64,000 nt of DNA from Incurvaria masculella (GCA_946894095.1 OX335642.1:27105021-27169020); one strand, 5' to 3'. Counted from the first letter of the stretch, positions 21,348 to 32,494 are shown. The notes: generated by a model from the sequence alone, not told the origin. A program made the numbers and translations.

Positions 21348-22482
21348 ACTAGCTGCGGTACCCGGCTCCGCTCGGGTTAGTGTCGGCTAAATTATCTCAT
21401 GGATAAAAAGTAGCCCACATGACTGGTCCAAAATAGGGTCAAACTGGTCCAGGACAATGTATCCATGTACCAAATTTAATCAAGATCGTTCGAGCCGAAA
21501 TAGCATGATTTAATGAGAAACATCCAATAATTCCCATTTAGAGCTTCGTTGACGTTTGGTGGCTATTTAAAAAAAAAACATTTGCCGCGAGAACCTTTCT
21601 GCACTTTCACTGCTACATTGCTTATCTAGTAAGTAACGTGTAACGTAGGTAAGTTTTGTGTGGACTCCAACCCACAGCCAGCCTCAACATCTAAAACAGT
21701 AACCCATCTCGAACCTGACTGCTCCCAGAAATGCTATACATTGATAAAATACGCACATAAATCAGGTAAGTGGTTCGCATGTTATAAGACTTTAAGACTC
21801 ACTACTTACCCTTCTGGTAATGAAGCGTTATATTATGTAATCTATAAGTTTTTAGTAGAATCAGGCTAGACGTAGATACAATGCAAATCTAAATCGAGTA
21901 ATTGGTTCTCAAGGATTTTATTCTGTTGGTCGCTCCTCCGGCGATTCAGCGTGATGCCAAGTAGTCCTAAAGTTGCAGGAAATACCAAGCAGTACTTCAG
22001 TAAAAGTAAGCGCTGCCGCCGCAAAGCCGAGCCGTGCATAGCATTGCAGTTTGTATGACAGCCCCATCTTAGCGTAAGCGGAACTGAATTATATTTAGCC
22101 AATCCTAATTCCCGGGTAGTTAAATGTACATGTACTAAGTTTTACAAATCGCTAGTGCCTTGAAAATTCGCCAAACGGACACCAAACAGTCACGACGTCT
22201 GCCCTCCCCCCGCCGCCGCTCCCCGCCACCGCCCCCGGCTCCTCTCCCCCTAGTGTGAAGTAGCGCTACCGGCATCGTTTTCGCAGCCCCGTGAAAGTTA
22301 TAAAGCCTATGGGCACATAAATTGTAGCCTATGTGTTATTCTGATGTATAAGCTATATTATTGTAAAGTTTCATTAGAATCCATTCAGTAGTTTTTACGT
22401 GAAAGAGTAACAAACATCCATCCATCCATCCATCCATCCATCCATCCATTATTACAAACTTTCCCCTTTATAATATTTATTA
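21348..22482 (+). mobile_element. CATC-tailed element, second of the pair, with extra internal segment
   Basis: Same start, same (CATC)n tail (22415-22449) and same 3' end as the preceding unit. It is about 240 bases longer because the region 21919-22195 carries sequence missing from the first unit, including the segment that recurs inverted at 9335-9405. Shared mid-element text such as CACATGACTGGTCCAAAAT and GGACTCCAACCCACAGC allows direct alignment. The short frames inside are not genes. Confidence 0.75.
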
Positions 22483-22530
22483 GATTATATTAGATTAGAT
22501 ATTAGATTTATCAAACAGGAATCATCACTA

Positions 22531-23261
22531 TCACTACATAGTATAAAACAAAGTCGCTTTCTCTGTCCCTATATCCCTATATCCCCATGTATCCTTAAAT
22601 CTTTAAAACTAAGCAACGGATTTTGGTGCAGGTTTTTTTAATAGATAGAGTGATTAAAGAGGAAGGTTTATATGTATAATAACATCCATTAAATATTGGA
22701 GAAATACTGTTATTTTTGAGGTTTCCAATGTGATGTCGTCAAAAATTTCATTTTTTCCGCTTACATTGCAAACGCAGGCTGAACCCTACGAGATTTATCA
22801 AAATAATGTACAAGTATTGTACACCTACAATATATCCTACAATAAAATTTTTTTGTCATTAACTTTTTACGACAAATTATGGGTAATTTTCGAAGCGATT
22901 TTAACCAGTACAGCATTAATCCTTATCCAATTAAATACCTTAAATACATTTTTGATTTAATATAGATCTATATAGCCGTTTACAGCATATGATTTAAATA
23001 AATATTTTCGAAGATATTACAGATTTAAAAATTGCGGGACGTAGCGTTTGCGGCGGTACCGGCCGGCCGGAACGGCGGGAGGGTGCCTATAAATAGTGCG
23101 TCGGAGGGCGCGGTTCTCCCTATAGCACTTTGAATTTAGCAGCGATCTAATAATACTATCTAAGTTTTTAAGGGAAAAAGGGATTATTTGTGCATCATTG
23201 TGCCAAAATAATATTTTTTTAAATGATATTATGCCCGGGCAAAGCCGGGACGGGCTGCTAG
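22531..23261 (+). mobile_element. Non-autonomous Helitron with both termini
   Basis: The left end is A|TCACTACATAGTATAAAACA, with 5'-TC after a host A. The right end is GCCCGGGCAAAGCCGGGACG then GGCTGCTAG|T, where GCCCG pairs with CGGGC in a subterminal hairpin two bases before the terminal CTAG and the host base is T. TC...CTRR ends inserted between A and T, without target duplication, are the Helitron signature. No Rep/helicase coding is present, so it is non-autonomous. The 76-residue frame at 22730-22960 is a chance frame. The interior holds a GC-rich patch and TATAAATAG at 23088. Confidence 0.75.
23088..23096 (+). promoter_or_regulatory. TATA-box-like motif inside the Helitron
   Basis: TATAAATAG preceded by a GC-rich block (CGGCGGTACCGGCCGGCCGG) and followed about 30-60 bases later by TTGAATTTAGCAGCG. 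It resembles a TATA promoter captured by the element. No coding frame follows. Confidence 0.3.
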
Positions 23262-23779
23262 TTATGAATAAAATAACCTATCTTGTCATTTAATGCTGTC
23301 AATAAAAATAACAGGAAGCTTGACTCTGGTAATATGGATGTTACAGCTAGAGTTGCTGATTCAAGCTGTATATTTAGGTCACTATGTGTTTGGATTCTTT
23401 TCATCTACTGAGTCCCAAGGTATGAATTTAACACAGAGGGAGCTATGTAAGTTATCTGCTTCCACAGATTCCCAATATATATTTATAGAAATAATATTTT
23501 TTTAAGAAAAAATAATTATCAATCAAATCAAAGTTATCAAATGTATGCTTTGAAACCGTGAATAATTATATTCAATTTATGTCAATTACCCAATTTTTGG
23601 AAACAATTTATAACTGAGATTAAAATCCACGATTCCCGGTATTAATGGTATTCGTTTAGTTAAAATAAGGAAATAAGTTATTATTGATCTGGTCTACTCA
23701 CATTTATGCTTAACCCATGCCTACAGTCTATTTTTTAATTATTGAGTTCATTTGCATATATATAGACGAGTTTTGAATG

Positions 23780-23940
23780 CACAATTGTCGACGCGGTAGT
23801 AAGAAATATCCGTGTTTTTCATCCAGTTATTTGCAGCCGTGCAATGATGCACGGAATATCCCAGCATTACCCTCAGTTATCATGTATTTTGTTCAGCTAA
23901 TATCATGACAGTAGGTGGATATGAGCCATACCACTGCAGT
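23780..23940 (+). mobile_element. SINE fragment, 3' half
   Basis: TCCGTGTTTTTCATCCAGTT, GCAGCCGTGCAATGATGC, then GCTAATATCATGACAGTAGG and AGTTACGTGAAA follow the order of the body end in intact copies, with substitutions. Confidence 0.6.
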
Positions 23941-24224
23941 TACGTGAAACAGTACATAAGTTTTGGTTTCGCAGTCGTAAGAAACTAAGTTTTTACTCAA
24001 TTTTCATATTGAATTTGAGTACCAAAATGATGGGTCTAGGAAGAGAGGTTTCAGAAATTTTACAATATACAATTTTAATAGGAAAGTAAGAAGTTTTTGA
24101 ATTAAATTTGCATATTATTGGTATTTATATCTCAATGAGACATTTTATTTGAGAACCAACATGATGGGTCTTAGAGGATGGAGATTAGTTTTAAGTAATT
24201 TAATGTTTTTGTAACCTGTCAATG

Positions 24225-24345
24225 TATTGTCTAATATTAAGGTTAGCTGTTAGAGATTGCCTTTGGCAATAAGCTCGCCTTTGCATACTATGTAATAATA
24301 GTTGTAAGCAATAAAAAATATTGTCGTTTCATTTCATTTGGGTCT
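24225..24345 (+). mobile_element. LINE 3' end
   Basis: GAGATTGCCTTTGGCAATAA and GCTCGCCTTTGCATACTATG, then TTGTAAGCAATAAAAAATATTG: the 'GCCTTTGGCAATAAG.CCGCCTTTG' pattern with a downstream AATAAA typical of lepidopteran LINE 3' untranslated regions. A similar pattern is at 33650-33750. Confidence 0.5.
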
Positions 24346-25535
24346 AGGATTAGAAGTTCCATAGATATGATAAAATAAAATTTGAACATGACGCTAGACC
24401 TCGATGATACCTGCATTTTAGTACCAACGTTATGAGTATATGACTAGAAGTTAAATGACACAAAGAAAAAATTTACAATATGAATGGCACGAGATGCAGT
24501 GTAACGATTTGTTAGTATAACCATCAATCCCAATAAATTTTAAACTACGTCAAAGATAATTTAAATAACCGGCCACTTTTTTTCAAATTAGGAGCGCTGC
24601 ATTTTTCTAAAATTAACGTTTTTTTTTTTCAAACTCGAAGCTGTGTAATTTTCCGTCAGTGTTTTTGCAAATTACAGTTGCATTTCGTAACGATTATTTT
24701 TTTCTGAATTATGTCCCTAAACGAAAAGTTTCATCCGAAGAAAGGTTCCTTAAGAAGCTTCGCTTCATTAACTGAGGCGAGAATACTTAAAAACCAACTA
24801 GAAGAATGGGGGAAAGATAGGTAGCCTAATATAGAGAACTATTCTATGGGCCTAAAATCCTGTATATGCTTCCTCTATTTTATTCTTGCGCGTGTCCTTT
24901 CACTTTTTCATCTAGACTGAAGCGTCGTGATCACGCGACGTCTGCCGCTTGACAGAGAGCCTTGTTAAGATCTAATGACTGAGACGGGTCGACCGATCGG
25001 TCGGTCGACTGTCTTACGTTGAATCCACAAAAACAGGATCTACGAGATGCGGAGTTTTCTTTAGGACGATGCGTCAGTTTATGGATTTGTTGATGGATCG
25101 TGGTAATTTCGTGCGAAGCCCAGGAATTAAATTAGCGGCCGCGTAATTCTATGGCGTTGGATTAAGTGAGGTTTAGTCTTTGTCGTGGAACATTCATTTA
25201 GTTTGTGATGATTTAGTTAATCTGTCATTTTATGAATTCGTCCTTTGCATGTTCACTCGAGCAAGACGTTTTTATCAGAAACCAAAGCAAATTTATATTT
25301 TGTTTGTATTCGTTTTGATGCAATGTAATGAGACCAAAAACTTCAAACGTGAAAAAATTAATTTATTTACATATGAAATTTTATTTGCGGAAATAGGACA
25401 TATCTGACAGGATTTCTAGTTAAATTTTGTTTTTTATAAAATAATAACTTTTTTACTGATGACATAATAATTTTAAATGTATATTATTATCTATATATTA
25501 TAATCGAGGTACAACTCTAGGCGCGGTGGCATTCT

Positions 25536-25912
25536 GCATGAGTGGCCATTTTCAGCTATTGAGGCTGGTTTTGGTTTCTATTCTAAGTAGTTGGTCCCCT
25601 TCCCTCATTACTATTTATATGCAGGGTTAAGCCTTCCCGGGTTGGTACTATCGAATTGTATTTGTACTTGTATTTGTGTATTTTATTCATCATCCATAGA
25701 CTATTTTCTGCATTCGGAAACGTCATATTTCTGTATTTAAAATCGCTAATGAATTTTATATTCATCAACTTGGAAAAATGAATACATAAGACAAATAAAT
25801 TAATTTCTACAAATAATGGTATAAAAAAATATTTGTGCAATATAATGAAGATCCTGAAATTGTACCAAGTTCTCATGTAGGGTGTTGGGTTAATGTCATG
25901 AGAGTATACAAT
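25536..25912 (+). mobile_element. SINE copy interrupted by a LINE 3'-end fragment
   Basis: The left part (25536-25658) has GAGTGGCCATTTTCAGCTAT, GAGGCTGGTTTTGG and GGTTGGTACTATCG. The right part (25838-25912) has CAATATAATGAAGATCCTG, GTTCTCATGTAGGGTGTTGG and TAATGTCATGA, the 3' third of the body. The central body is missing and occupied by other DNA (25659-25837). Confidence 0.65.
25659..25837 (-). mobile_element. LINE 3'-end fragment inside a SINE
   Basis: Minus-strand reading ends GTCTATGGATGATGAATAAA and an A-rich tail, the same terminal text as 11961-12241 and 32495-32758, but the upstream part is more diverged. The AATAAA is at the expected end. Its placement between the two SINE halves suggests insertion with loss of the SINE middle. 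Confidence 0.6.
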
Positions 25913-26514
25913 ACCTAAAGCCATCTATGAGCTATAAAAATTGTCCATTTTTTTTAAAATCCGCTTTGAAACGATGCACCTAATATAATGTGTCATCAGT
26001 ACGACTGTTGTTTATATAAAAATATGTAGAAATATAATTGTTCGTTAGTAAATAAATCATGCTTTTAAATAGTTGTTTATGTTTTGTTGTGTACAAGCAA
26101 TGTTCCAATTGAATCCTTTGGTCTGCAAAATAGTTTTTGAAATAGCTGACTTAACCTTTGGACTGTACAAATGTTTATCTGATACTTATAAATCAGCAGA
26201 TCTCTATTTGTATTTGAATAGGCTTTCTCGAAAATGGCTTCAAAGGTATCGTTGAAAATCACTGGCTTACGGTTTATTTGACTTTTAGTTTCAACGATCT
26301 GTCTGGGCCTCTTATGCATACACAATCATTTATTAATATACATTTATTTTTATTTTTTTGTAGAATGATATTCAATATTTATTTTAAAATATTACAGCTT
26401 CGCATTAGTTATAGGCAGGTCTTATAGCAAATTTCTGATATAACACGGGATCTTAAAGCACCTAGTCAGAATTGAAGGAATGTTCAATTTATTAAATAGT
26501 TTTATTTCATTATG

Positions 26515-27355
26515 TTTTTAACCGACTTAAAAAAAAGAGGAGGTTATCAATTCGTCGGAATCTTTTTTATCTATGGACGTGTATTCTTGGCATTCAGTCA
26601 TTGCGGATTCAGTAGAGTTAACAGAAGAAGAATTTACTTTGACATTACTGTTAACTCGACTGAATCCGCAATGACTAAATGCCAAGAATACACGCCCTAT
26701 TCACCGATTACTCGAAGACCCCAGAACCGATTTGGAAAATTGTTTTTTGTTCGAAAGGGTATACTTTTTAGTTGGTCCCATTTTTTCATTGTTCAGTAGT
26801 TTGGCACTTAACTATAACAAAAATCGAATTTCTTAAGCCCGCGAACCCAGATGTGAATTTTTAGTTACAGTAGCTTTCTTTTTGGGTGAGATTGCTCAGT
26901 AAGAGAGGTTTTTTTTACTTCAACTGTTGGGGGTATTCAAGCGGGGTAAAAGAGGGCAAATTGTACACATTTCTATCTCTAGAGCCGCTGAACCCAGAAA
27001 TGTCAGAGTAGGTTTTGTTTTAGATGGGAATGCTTAAGAAGAAAATATTTTTGGAAATTATACTATTCAAACATACTATACTATATAAAGAGGTCAAAAT
27101 GAACACATTTAGGCGAAAACCACTCATGTTAAGATCTCTGAAACCAATTATCCTCGAAACTTAAAATTTTCAGTGACTTCTTGTTAAGACGAAAAGGCTC
27201 GCTCACAACGGATTTTACAAAATTCAACTGATAAACGGGCCGATATATACACATTTTCATACAACTTAAACTTACGCAAGAAACAAACTATCCAGAACGA
27301 TGGAAGGATGAGAAATTCAGAAGCTCGGCGGTTCCGGTCATTCGTTGTTTTGTCT
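26515..27355 (+). mobile_element. Degraded interspersed element ('ACCGACTT..AGGAGGTTATCAATTC')
   Basis: ACCGACTTAAAAAAAAGAGG and AGGTTATCAATTCGTCGGAA, then TTCACCGATTACTCGAAGAC, GTTCGAAAGGGTATACTTTT, GTTAAGACGAAAAGGCTCG and CGGCGGTTCCGGTCATTCG. From memory these phrases occur in this order in a common lepidopteran repeat. It is interrupted by the hairpin at 26575-26697. The 95-residue frame is not a gene. Confidence 0.5.
26575..26697. mobile_element. 122-bp foldback (hairpin) MITE
   Basis: Arms 26576-26624 and 26648-26696 pair over about 49 bases with three mismatches around a 23-base loop (arm text GTGTATTCTTGGCATTCAGT). It interrupts the common repeat between '...TTTTTATCTAT' and 'TATTCACCG...', leaving TAT on both sides as a possible 3-bp target duplication. 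No coding capacity. Confidence 0.65.
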
Positions 27356-27358
27356 TTT

Positions 27359-27428
27359 TAGGGTTCCGTTCCCAAAAGGGTACCAACGGAACCATATTCC
27401 GTCCGTCCGTCTGTCACAGCATATTATT
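27359..27428 (+). mobile_element. GGTTCCGTACC-family fragment
   Basis: TAGGGTTCCGTTCCCAAAAG, GGTACCAACGGAACCATATT and CCGTCCGTCCGTCTGTCACA: only the first 70 bases of the family are present. Confidence 0.75.
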
Positions 27429-27782
27429 CTAACTACTACTATCAGCCCTTACAGAACGTATACCCAAGGCACTGACTTCAAAAGATGATTAAAAGTTAAG
27501 AAATTGTACATAATTAGCTATTTTAAAGCTTTTCGCACATTTATTAAAAGTAACCAATTATTTTTTGCTTTTTAGTTCCGGTTTTTTTAAAGGCGGTCCT
27601 TTTTTTATTTAAAAATATTTATACTCAAATAGATTGATATTTCTATCTCCAATATCTACATAAGAAATGGATTTCAGCTTCAAATCAACGTAACTAATGT
27701 CAATTCTAGAAGTCTGTTCGGACAGAAAATTATAAATATTATTTACTAACCTGTCCCCTGCTCGTCAAATTTAAGATAAAAT

Positions 27783-27910
27783 AAGCCGTGCTCATAAAGG
27801 GAAGTCCTGGCATGGCACCTAATTCCTTCGGGAATGTGGTGTATTGGGCTAATATCATAACAGTAGTTGTGTGGTATTAGCCATCCATGTCAGATCGCAT
27901 AAAAAAAAAA
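27783..27910 (+). mobile_element. SINE 3' end with A tail
   Basis: GCCGTGCTCATAAAGGGAAG, TGGCATGGCACCTAATTCC, GGGCTAATATCATAACAGTA and ATTAGCCATCCATGTCAG, then A(n) at 27900-27910. 5'-truncated copy that preserves the tail. Confidence 0.8.
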
Positions 27911-28061
27911 GACCCTGACACCTGAAGGCATTCAAGGTAATGAGCTAATAATTATTTCCATGTTTTTATAAACACGTTTCCCGCAAAGTAGTTGCGTTAG
28001 CTAGATTGGCTAAAAAAAATACATGTTTGTACCTGCTGATGAATATACTGGGTGTCTGAAA

Positions 28062-28112
28062 ATATTGATATCTATATATTATATATTATCTATATATCTA
28101 TATATTATGCAA
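28062..28112. repeat. TATATC/TATATAT low-complexity tract
   Basis: Repeats of ATCTATATATTATATATT. No function is suggested. Confidence 0.7.
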
Positions 28113-28504
28113 CAAAAAACAGTACTTTTTAAAATTAAATTCTTGAATTTACCTAAAGATATATCTGTAACCTAAATCACCTATAATTACGAAATGCAAT
28201 CAAATTTTTATTCAGTTTTGGTATTACTAAGCAATTATATACTGATACTCTCATGCTTCGTTATTTGCAGCCATTTACCTTATCACACTACTTTCTCAGG
28301 CGCATTACCTGGCCAAGAAAACTACTTGGCGCATTTAGCATCAGAGGGATGACCTTTATGCTGTGAATCCAGTTACAGCCATTTACATTATCGTTACCAT
28401 TGTTGTCACGACCTCCTGGTCCTTAAAACCAAAACATAGATTTAGTTAGCCAAGAAAAACCAAAGAAAAAAAAAAACAAGCAGCAAAATGCGGGCCCCGA
28501 GACC

Positions 28505-28524
28505 GGTTAGGTTAGGTTAGGTTG
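28505..28524 (+). repeat. Short TTAGG run (insect telomere unit)
   Basis: GGTTAGGTTAGGTTAGGTTG holds three TTAGG units. TTAGG is the canonical insect telomere repeat. Three units are too few to call a telomeric relic with confidence. Confidence 0.4.
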
Positions 28525-29144
28525 TGTTACATTATTTCCTACTTCAAGACCAAGTCAAGACCAAGACTATTCGCCCGTCCTCCTCCCTAGTTAGCAAGCC
28601 TATGCTCGAAAAAATTGCTCTGTATTTACGTCTTTGATTGAAGACCAGAAATTAACGTGCTTGCTTCATTACTAGTACTGCCTTGTATATTCGCTTCATG
28701 TGCCACAATAACTACTACAAAGGCATTATCGAAGCTTAACCAATAATGACGGATTATTTCCCGGAATGGAAAGCCATTAGTCGGCCGCACTTGCCGATTC
28801 CGAAATTGTGGTGAATTCGATGAATTCATTTCGAGAATTGTTGAAATTTTCGACAATTCAAATGAACGTGTAGCGATTTATCGTAAACCGATATGATGCC
28901 AGCCAATGCATACATTATTTTAAAACCTTTGTCGAATACGCCTCGAGCGAAAATACCTTTAGATGATTCTTCTGTATGTGTGTATTTCACTGAACTTATC
29001 CGAAACGGCTTGACAGATTTTTACGCATTTTTTTGTGTGTTTGAGTGGATCCCTAGATGGTTTGCAAATCGCTGCGATCGAGTTCTAGTTGACCCGATCA
29101 GAGCCGGACTTTATAACATTATATATATTGATTGCACTCTATAA

Positions 29145-29232
29145 AATTGGGGAAAAGGCACAACTTAATGCTGGAGGCATTCCCTACCAGTCTATCTTTA
29201 GTTACCGTGAGCAGTAGTGCGAGGAGCAGTTA
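29145..29232 (-). mobile_element. LINE 3'-end fragment
   Basis: GGCACAACTTAATGCTGGAG, GCATTCCCTACCAGTCTA and GTGAGCAGTAGTGCGAG match 53015-53095. The copy there has the AATAAA end, so the LINE reads on the minus strand. This copy lacks the tail. Confidence 0.55.
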
Positions 29233-29269
29233 TGGTGAAAAATTACTCTTAAGTCGAGCATAATTCCTA

Positions 29270-30460
29270 CGTAATACTTATATACATATAAAAATATATA
29301 CATAAATATAAATTACTACATATTAAATATAATTATAATAATAAAAATAAAATATGATACATAAAACAATTGTATTTATAAAAAGAAAACAAACAAATAT
29401 ATTGCCAATAGTAATAAACATTAACTAATAACTGTGAGGGGAGGGATATAAAAGACATAATAAGGAAGTAAAAAAAGCTTTTAGAATGTTTTTAAAGATG
29501 AATAAAGGGGGAATTTCGTATTTGAGGAGATAAATGATTCCACTGCCTTGCAGCGTGCACCGTGGAGGAGTAGAAATAGGCAGAAGATGTTTGCACGGGA
29601 ATTGATAGTACCATGGAGGATAAATGTGTTCTAAAATTAGAAACAATTACACAGGTAGACGAAATTTAAATCCTTAAATATGTAATGTAGGTCTAATGAA
29701 TAGTCCGCGAATTATTTTTTAATGATTTGTGCTTGTACATCTGTATGTACTTGCTTCCAAGGATATTATATATCAAAGTGCACGCCAAGCTCTCCGTCGC
29801 TCCTTCCTTCATCCGTCCTAGTCTGCTCTGCGCTCTCCTTCTAATTTTTATGTAATATTTCCTTAAAACCGTAACAAATAGATGCATATTTACATGGCAC
29901 ATGTTGTTGTTTAAAATTGTCTGATTCTTAAATTACGGACAGTTTTTTTTGACAGAATTATGTACATTGGTTAACTTGGGCATACAGTTAGCTCAGATGT
30001 TAATGAACTAGCGGAGGTACCAGGCTACAATCGGAACAATATCATCTTGGTGGATGTTGGACTTAATTTTAATGGGCTTCATGTTACCTTAATGGCGGAG
30101 CAAGCATACAAACGGACATGAATACAGAAAAACTAATTTTGTCAGTAATTGAGTAAGGATGTTGTTAAATATTGCAACTTAAAAAGTAGAACGATCAATT
30201 TGCTATCGAGGCGTCAGCGCGTCTAAACGAATCTTGTGCGCCATCACTAAACGTTATAAATGACTAGGGTGTGCTGAGGGCGCTCTGCGTGAATGTACCC
30301 CATATTTCATGTTCGCGCGATGTAGCAGGCAATATACAGCACCCGCTCACGTCGCGGATACCACATGGCGCGTAACTGCAAAACCTTATGCGGTACAGAC
30401 GTGGGGATGGGTGTTTGAGAAGCAATAAAAAATTGGAATCTAAAAGTATGTGTATATATA
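29270..30460. other. AT-rich interval without recognisable genes
   Basis: ATAAATA-rich 29285-29400, then unassigned sequence. The open frames at 29425-29646 and 29693-29902 show no known domain. Nothing else can be supported. Confidence 0.4.
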
Positions 30461-30478
30461 GAGTTGAATTTGGTGTGC

Positions 30479-31228
30479 TTTCAGGGCCAAATCGGAAACT
30501 ATAAGAAATACACTCAAAGACCGATTTTAATGAAAACTAAAATTGCATTATTATATTTACAAAAAAACCGGCCAAGTGCGAGTCGGACTCGCACACGAAG
30601 GGTTCCGTACCATCGTAGAAAAAAAAACGAAAAAATCACGTTTTTTGTATGGGAGCCCCCTTTAATTTTAATTATTTTTTAATCTTACCTATTTGTTGTT
30701 ATAGCGGCAAAATAAATACACACTCTGTGAAAAATTCAGCTGTCTACCTGTTACGGTTACTGAGATACAGCCCTGTGACAGACGGACAGACGGACGGACG
30801 GACGGACGGACAGCGGAGGCTTAGTAATAGGGTTCCGTTTTCACCCTTTGGGTACGGAACCCTAAAAATATATTTTTCTAGTCAGGAATGGAACTCGTTG
30901 ATTCTGATAAAAATAGCGCATACTGTATTATTCCACCAGTAAATGGTGTCGCGTATAAGAAAAAAAATTCTTTGAAATAATGTTAACCAAAAGAAAATGT
31001 TTGATTTTTATAAACTGACTAAAATGTTTAAGTATTCATACATTATATTCATACATTAATCAAGTTCGATTCTCATCTAAAAACATTTTTAATCTTTTTA
31101 TTCCGCCGTTTTAGTTTCTATCCGTTTAAGTGCCGTTTTAGTTCTTATGAAAATCGGCCTCATGACTCCTTTGAGTGTTTTTTGCTCATTCTTATAGTTT
31201 CAGATTTGGCCCTGAAGGCAAACTCGAA
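30479..31228. mobile_element. Inverted-repeat element carrying a GGTTCCGTACC copy
   Basis: The left arm 30479-30545 (CAGGGCCAAATCGGAAACTA, TAAGAAATACACTCAAAG, CCGATTTTAATGAAAACTAA) matches the reverse complement of 31127-31228 (TTCTTATAGTTTCAGATTTG, GCCCTGAAGG). The right arm has extra bases. The spacer contains the full GGTTCCGTACC element 30560-30870 and 250 bases of AT-rich DNA. Best read as a foldback or TIR element later hit by the second family. Confidence 0.55.
30560..30870 (-). mobile_element. GGTTCCGTACC-family element, complete
   Basis: Carries AAAAACCGGCCAAGTGCGAG with the 19-base palindrome GTGCGAGTCGGACTCGCAC, GGGTTCCGTACCATCG, ATCACGTTTTTTGTATGGGA, an AT-rich centre, CAGCTGTCTACCTGTTACGG, CAGCCCTGTGACAGACGGAC, (GACG)n and GGGTACGGAACCCTAAAAA. 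The inner GGTTCCGTACC/GGTACGGAACC pair can close a stem around about 230 bases. Non-coding; the two open frames across it are read-through. Class unknown (no tail, no obvious target duplication). Confidence 0.85.
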
Positions 31229-31558
31229 AAATTCACCTGCATAATGGGGGAAAATGAACTGTTGAATAAGAATATTTCTTTAAATACAATGGATTGGATA
31301 GCATTGGTTGGAAAGATATGCAGCGATATATACTATAAAAAATAAAGGCAATAGACTCAAATCCCGGTTTTTAAAAAGTGTCAATTATAATATTTTAATG
31401 TTCCTTTATCGCATATGAGGCCAGAAATGTCTTTCATTTTCCAATGAAGAAATATCTTTCCGTGCATACCAACGTATATTTGAATTATATATAGTGTACT
31501 TAGAGGAGATAATTTTTTTCTAAAATTTAATTCCTAACTATGTACTAAAAAGCTACTG

Positions 31559-32490
31559 GTGTTTTATTGTTTCGTATTTTATACTAATCCAAATTATTGT
31601 AATGAAAGCGTTGATTTCCAATGCAATCATTTAGTTGCGAGGGTGAGTGAACTAAATTTACAATTCATAAATACAAGCAGCCGAGAAATGTTGATTCTCA
31701 GTTGCTGCTACCGCAAGAGAGAAAACTGTAAAAAGACAAAGCTGAAATTGACCTCAAACGGCAGCAAACCTAGCAATCGCGGGTAGTGCTTCCTTAGTTT
31801 CTCCATTTCTTTTCATCAGCGACTGAGAATTTTTCAGACGCAGCACTAAAATTGTAAACTTTTCCTTTGACAATCCAACTGGCTGCATTGAATTTAGCAT
31901 TAAAATGCTTTTTCGATTGCTTCAGTGAAGGTAATTGGTCCGTTGTTTACCTTTGGAATTCTTAATTTATCCATTTTTAATAAAAACCCCACTTGATTTG
32001 TTTTTGATACAGTTACATCCCATAAGCGTTTCAAGTATAATTTATAAAATCAAGCCGTATGTACCCTTGTTGATTGATTAAATGATATTGTTTGAATAAT
32101 TTTGCATTACTTTTCACCACAATGTCTCTCACTGAATATATTTTTCAAGCATAATCAAGTAACTTTAGCAGGGGTCTGCCCTCAGCGCTCGTAGAAATAA
32201 CATCTGCGGGCAAAACGATTAATTCAAGGTGCGGTGGGACCCTCAGTAGGGGCAGTCCCTGCTTAGTCCGGTTGCGGTAATATTCCTCGTGCAAACGCCG
32301 GAAAAACCGACAACTTTAGTGGGTCAAACCCCCCATACATTATCCACGGAGGGTTCGCTCGCGCGCAATTAGCGGATTTAAAATTAATTACTTTATAATG
32401 GCCGACGAGGCTAATTTTCGTAAGAAAATATTTCATTCTTAACTCTTAAGGTCAAAACTCAACTAATATGGAATTGTATTGAATTTTTTT
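31559..32490. other. Unrecognised interval
   Basis: No repeat or gene recognised. A 75-residue frame at 31559-31786 has no known domain. The sequence near 32165-32360 is less AT-rich but shows no coding pattern. Confidence 0.4.
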
Positions 32491-32494
32491 TATT

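Noticed and set aside
24955..25020. Palindromic GTCGACCGATCGGTCGG region as an operator or element end
   Set aside because: Short imperfect palindromes of common restriction-site-like text; no repeat copy or context supports a function.
30649..30942. 97-residue frame with DGQTDGRTDGQ repeat
   Set aside because: Reads through the (GACG)n run of a complete repeat element; the repeat explains it.
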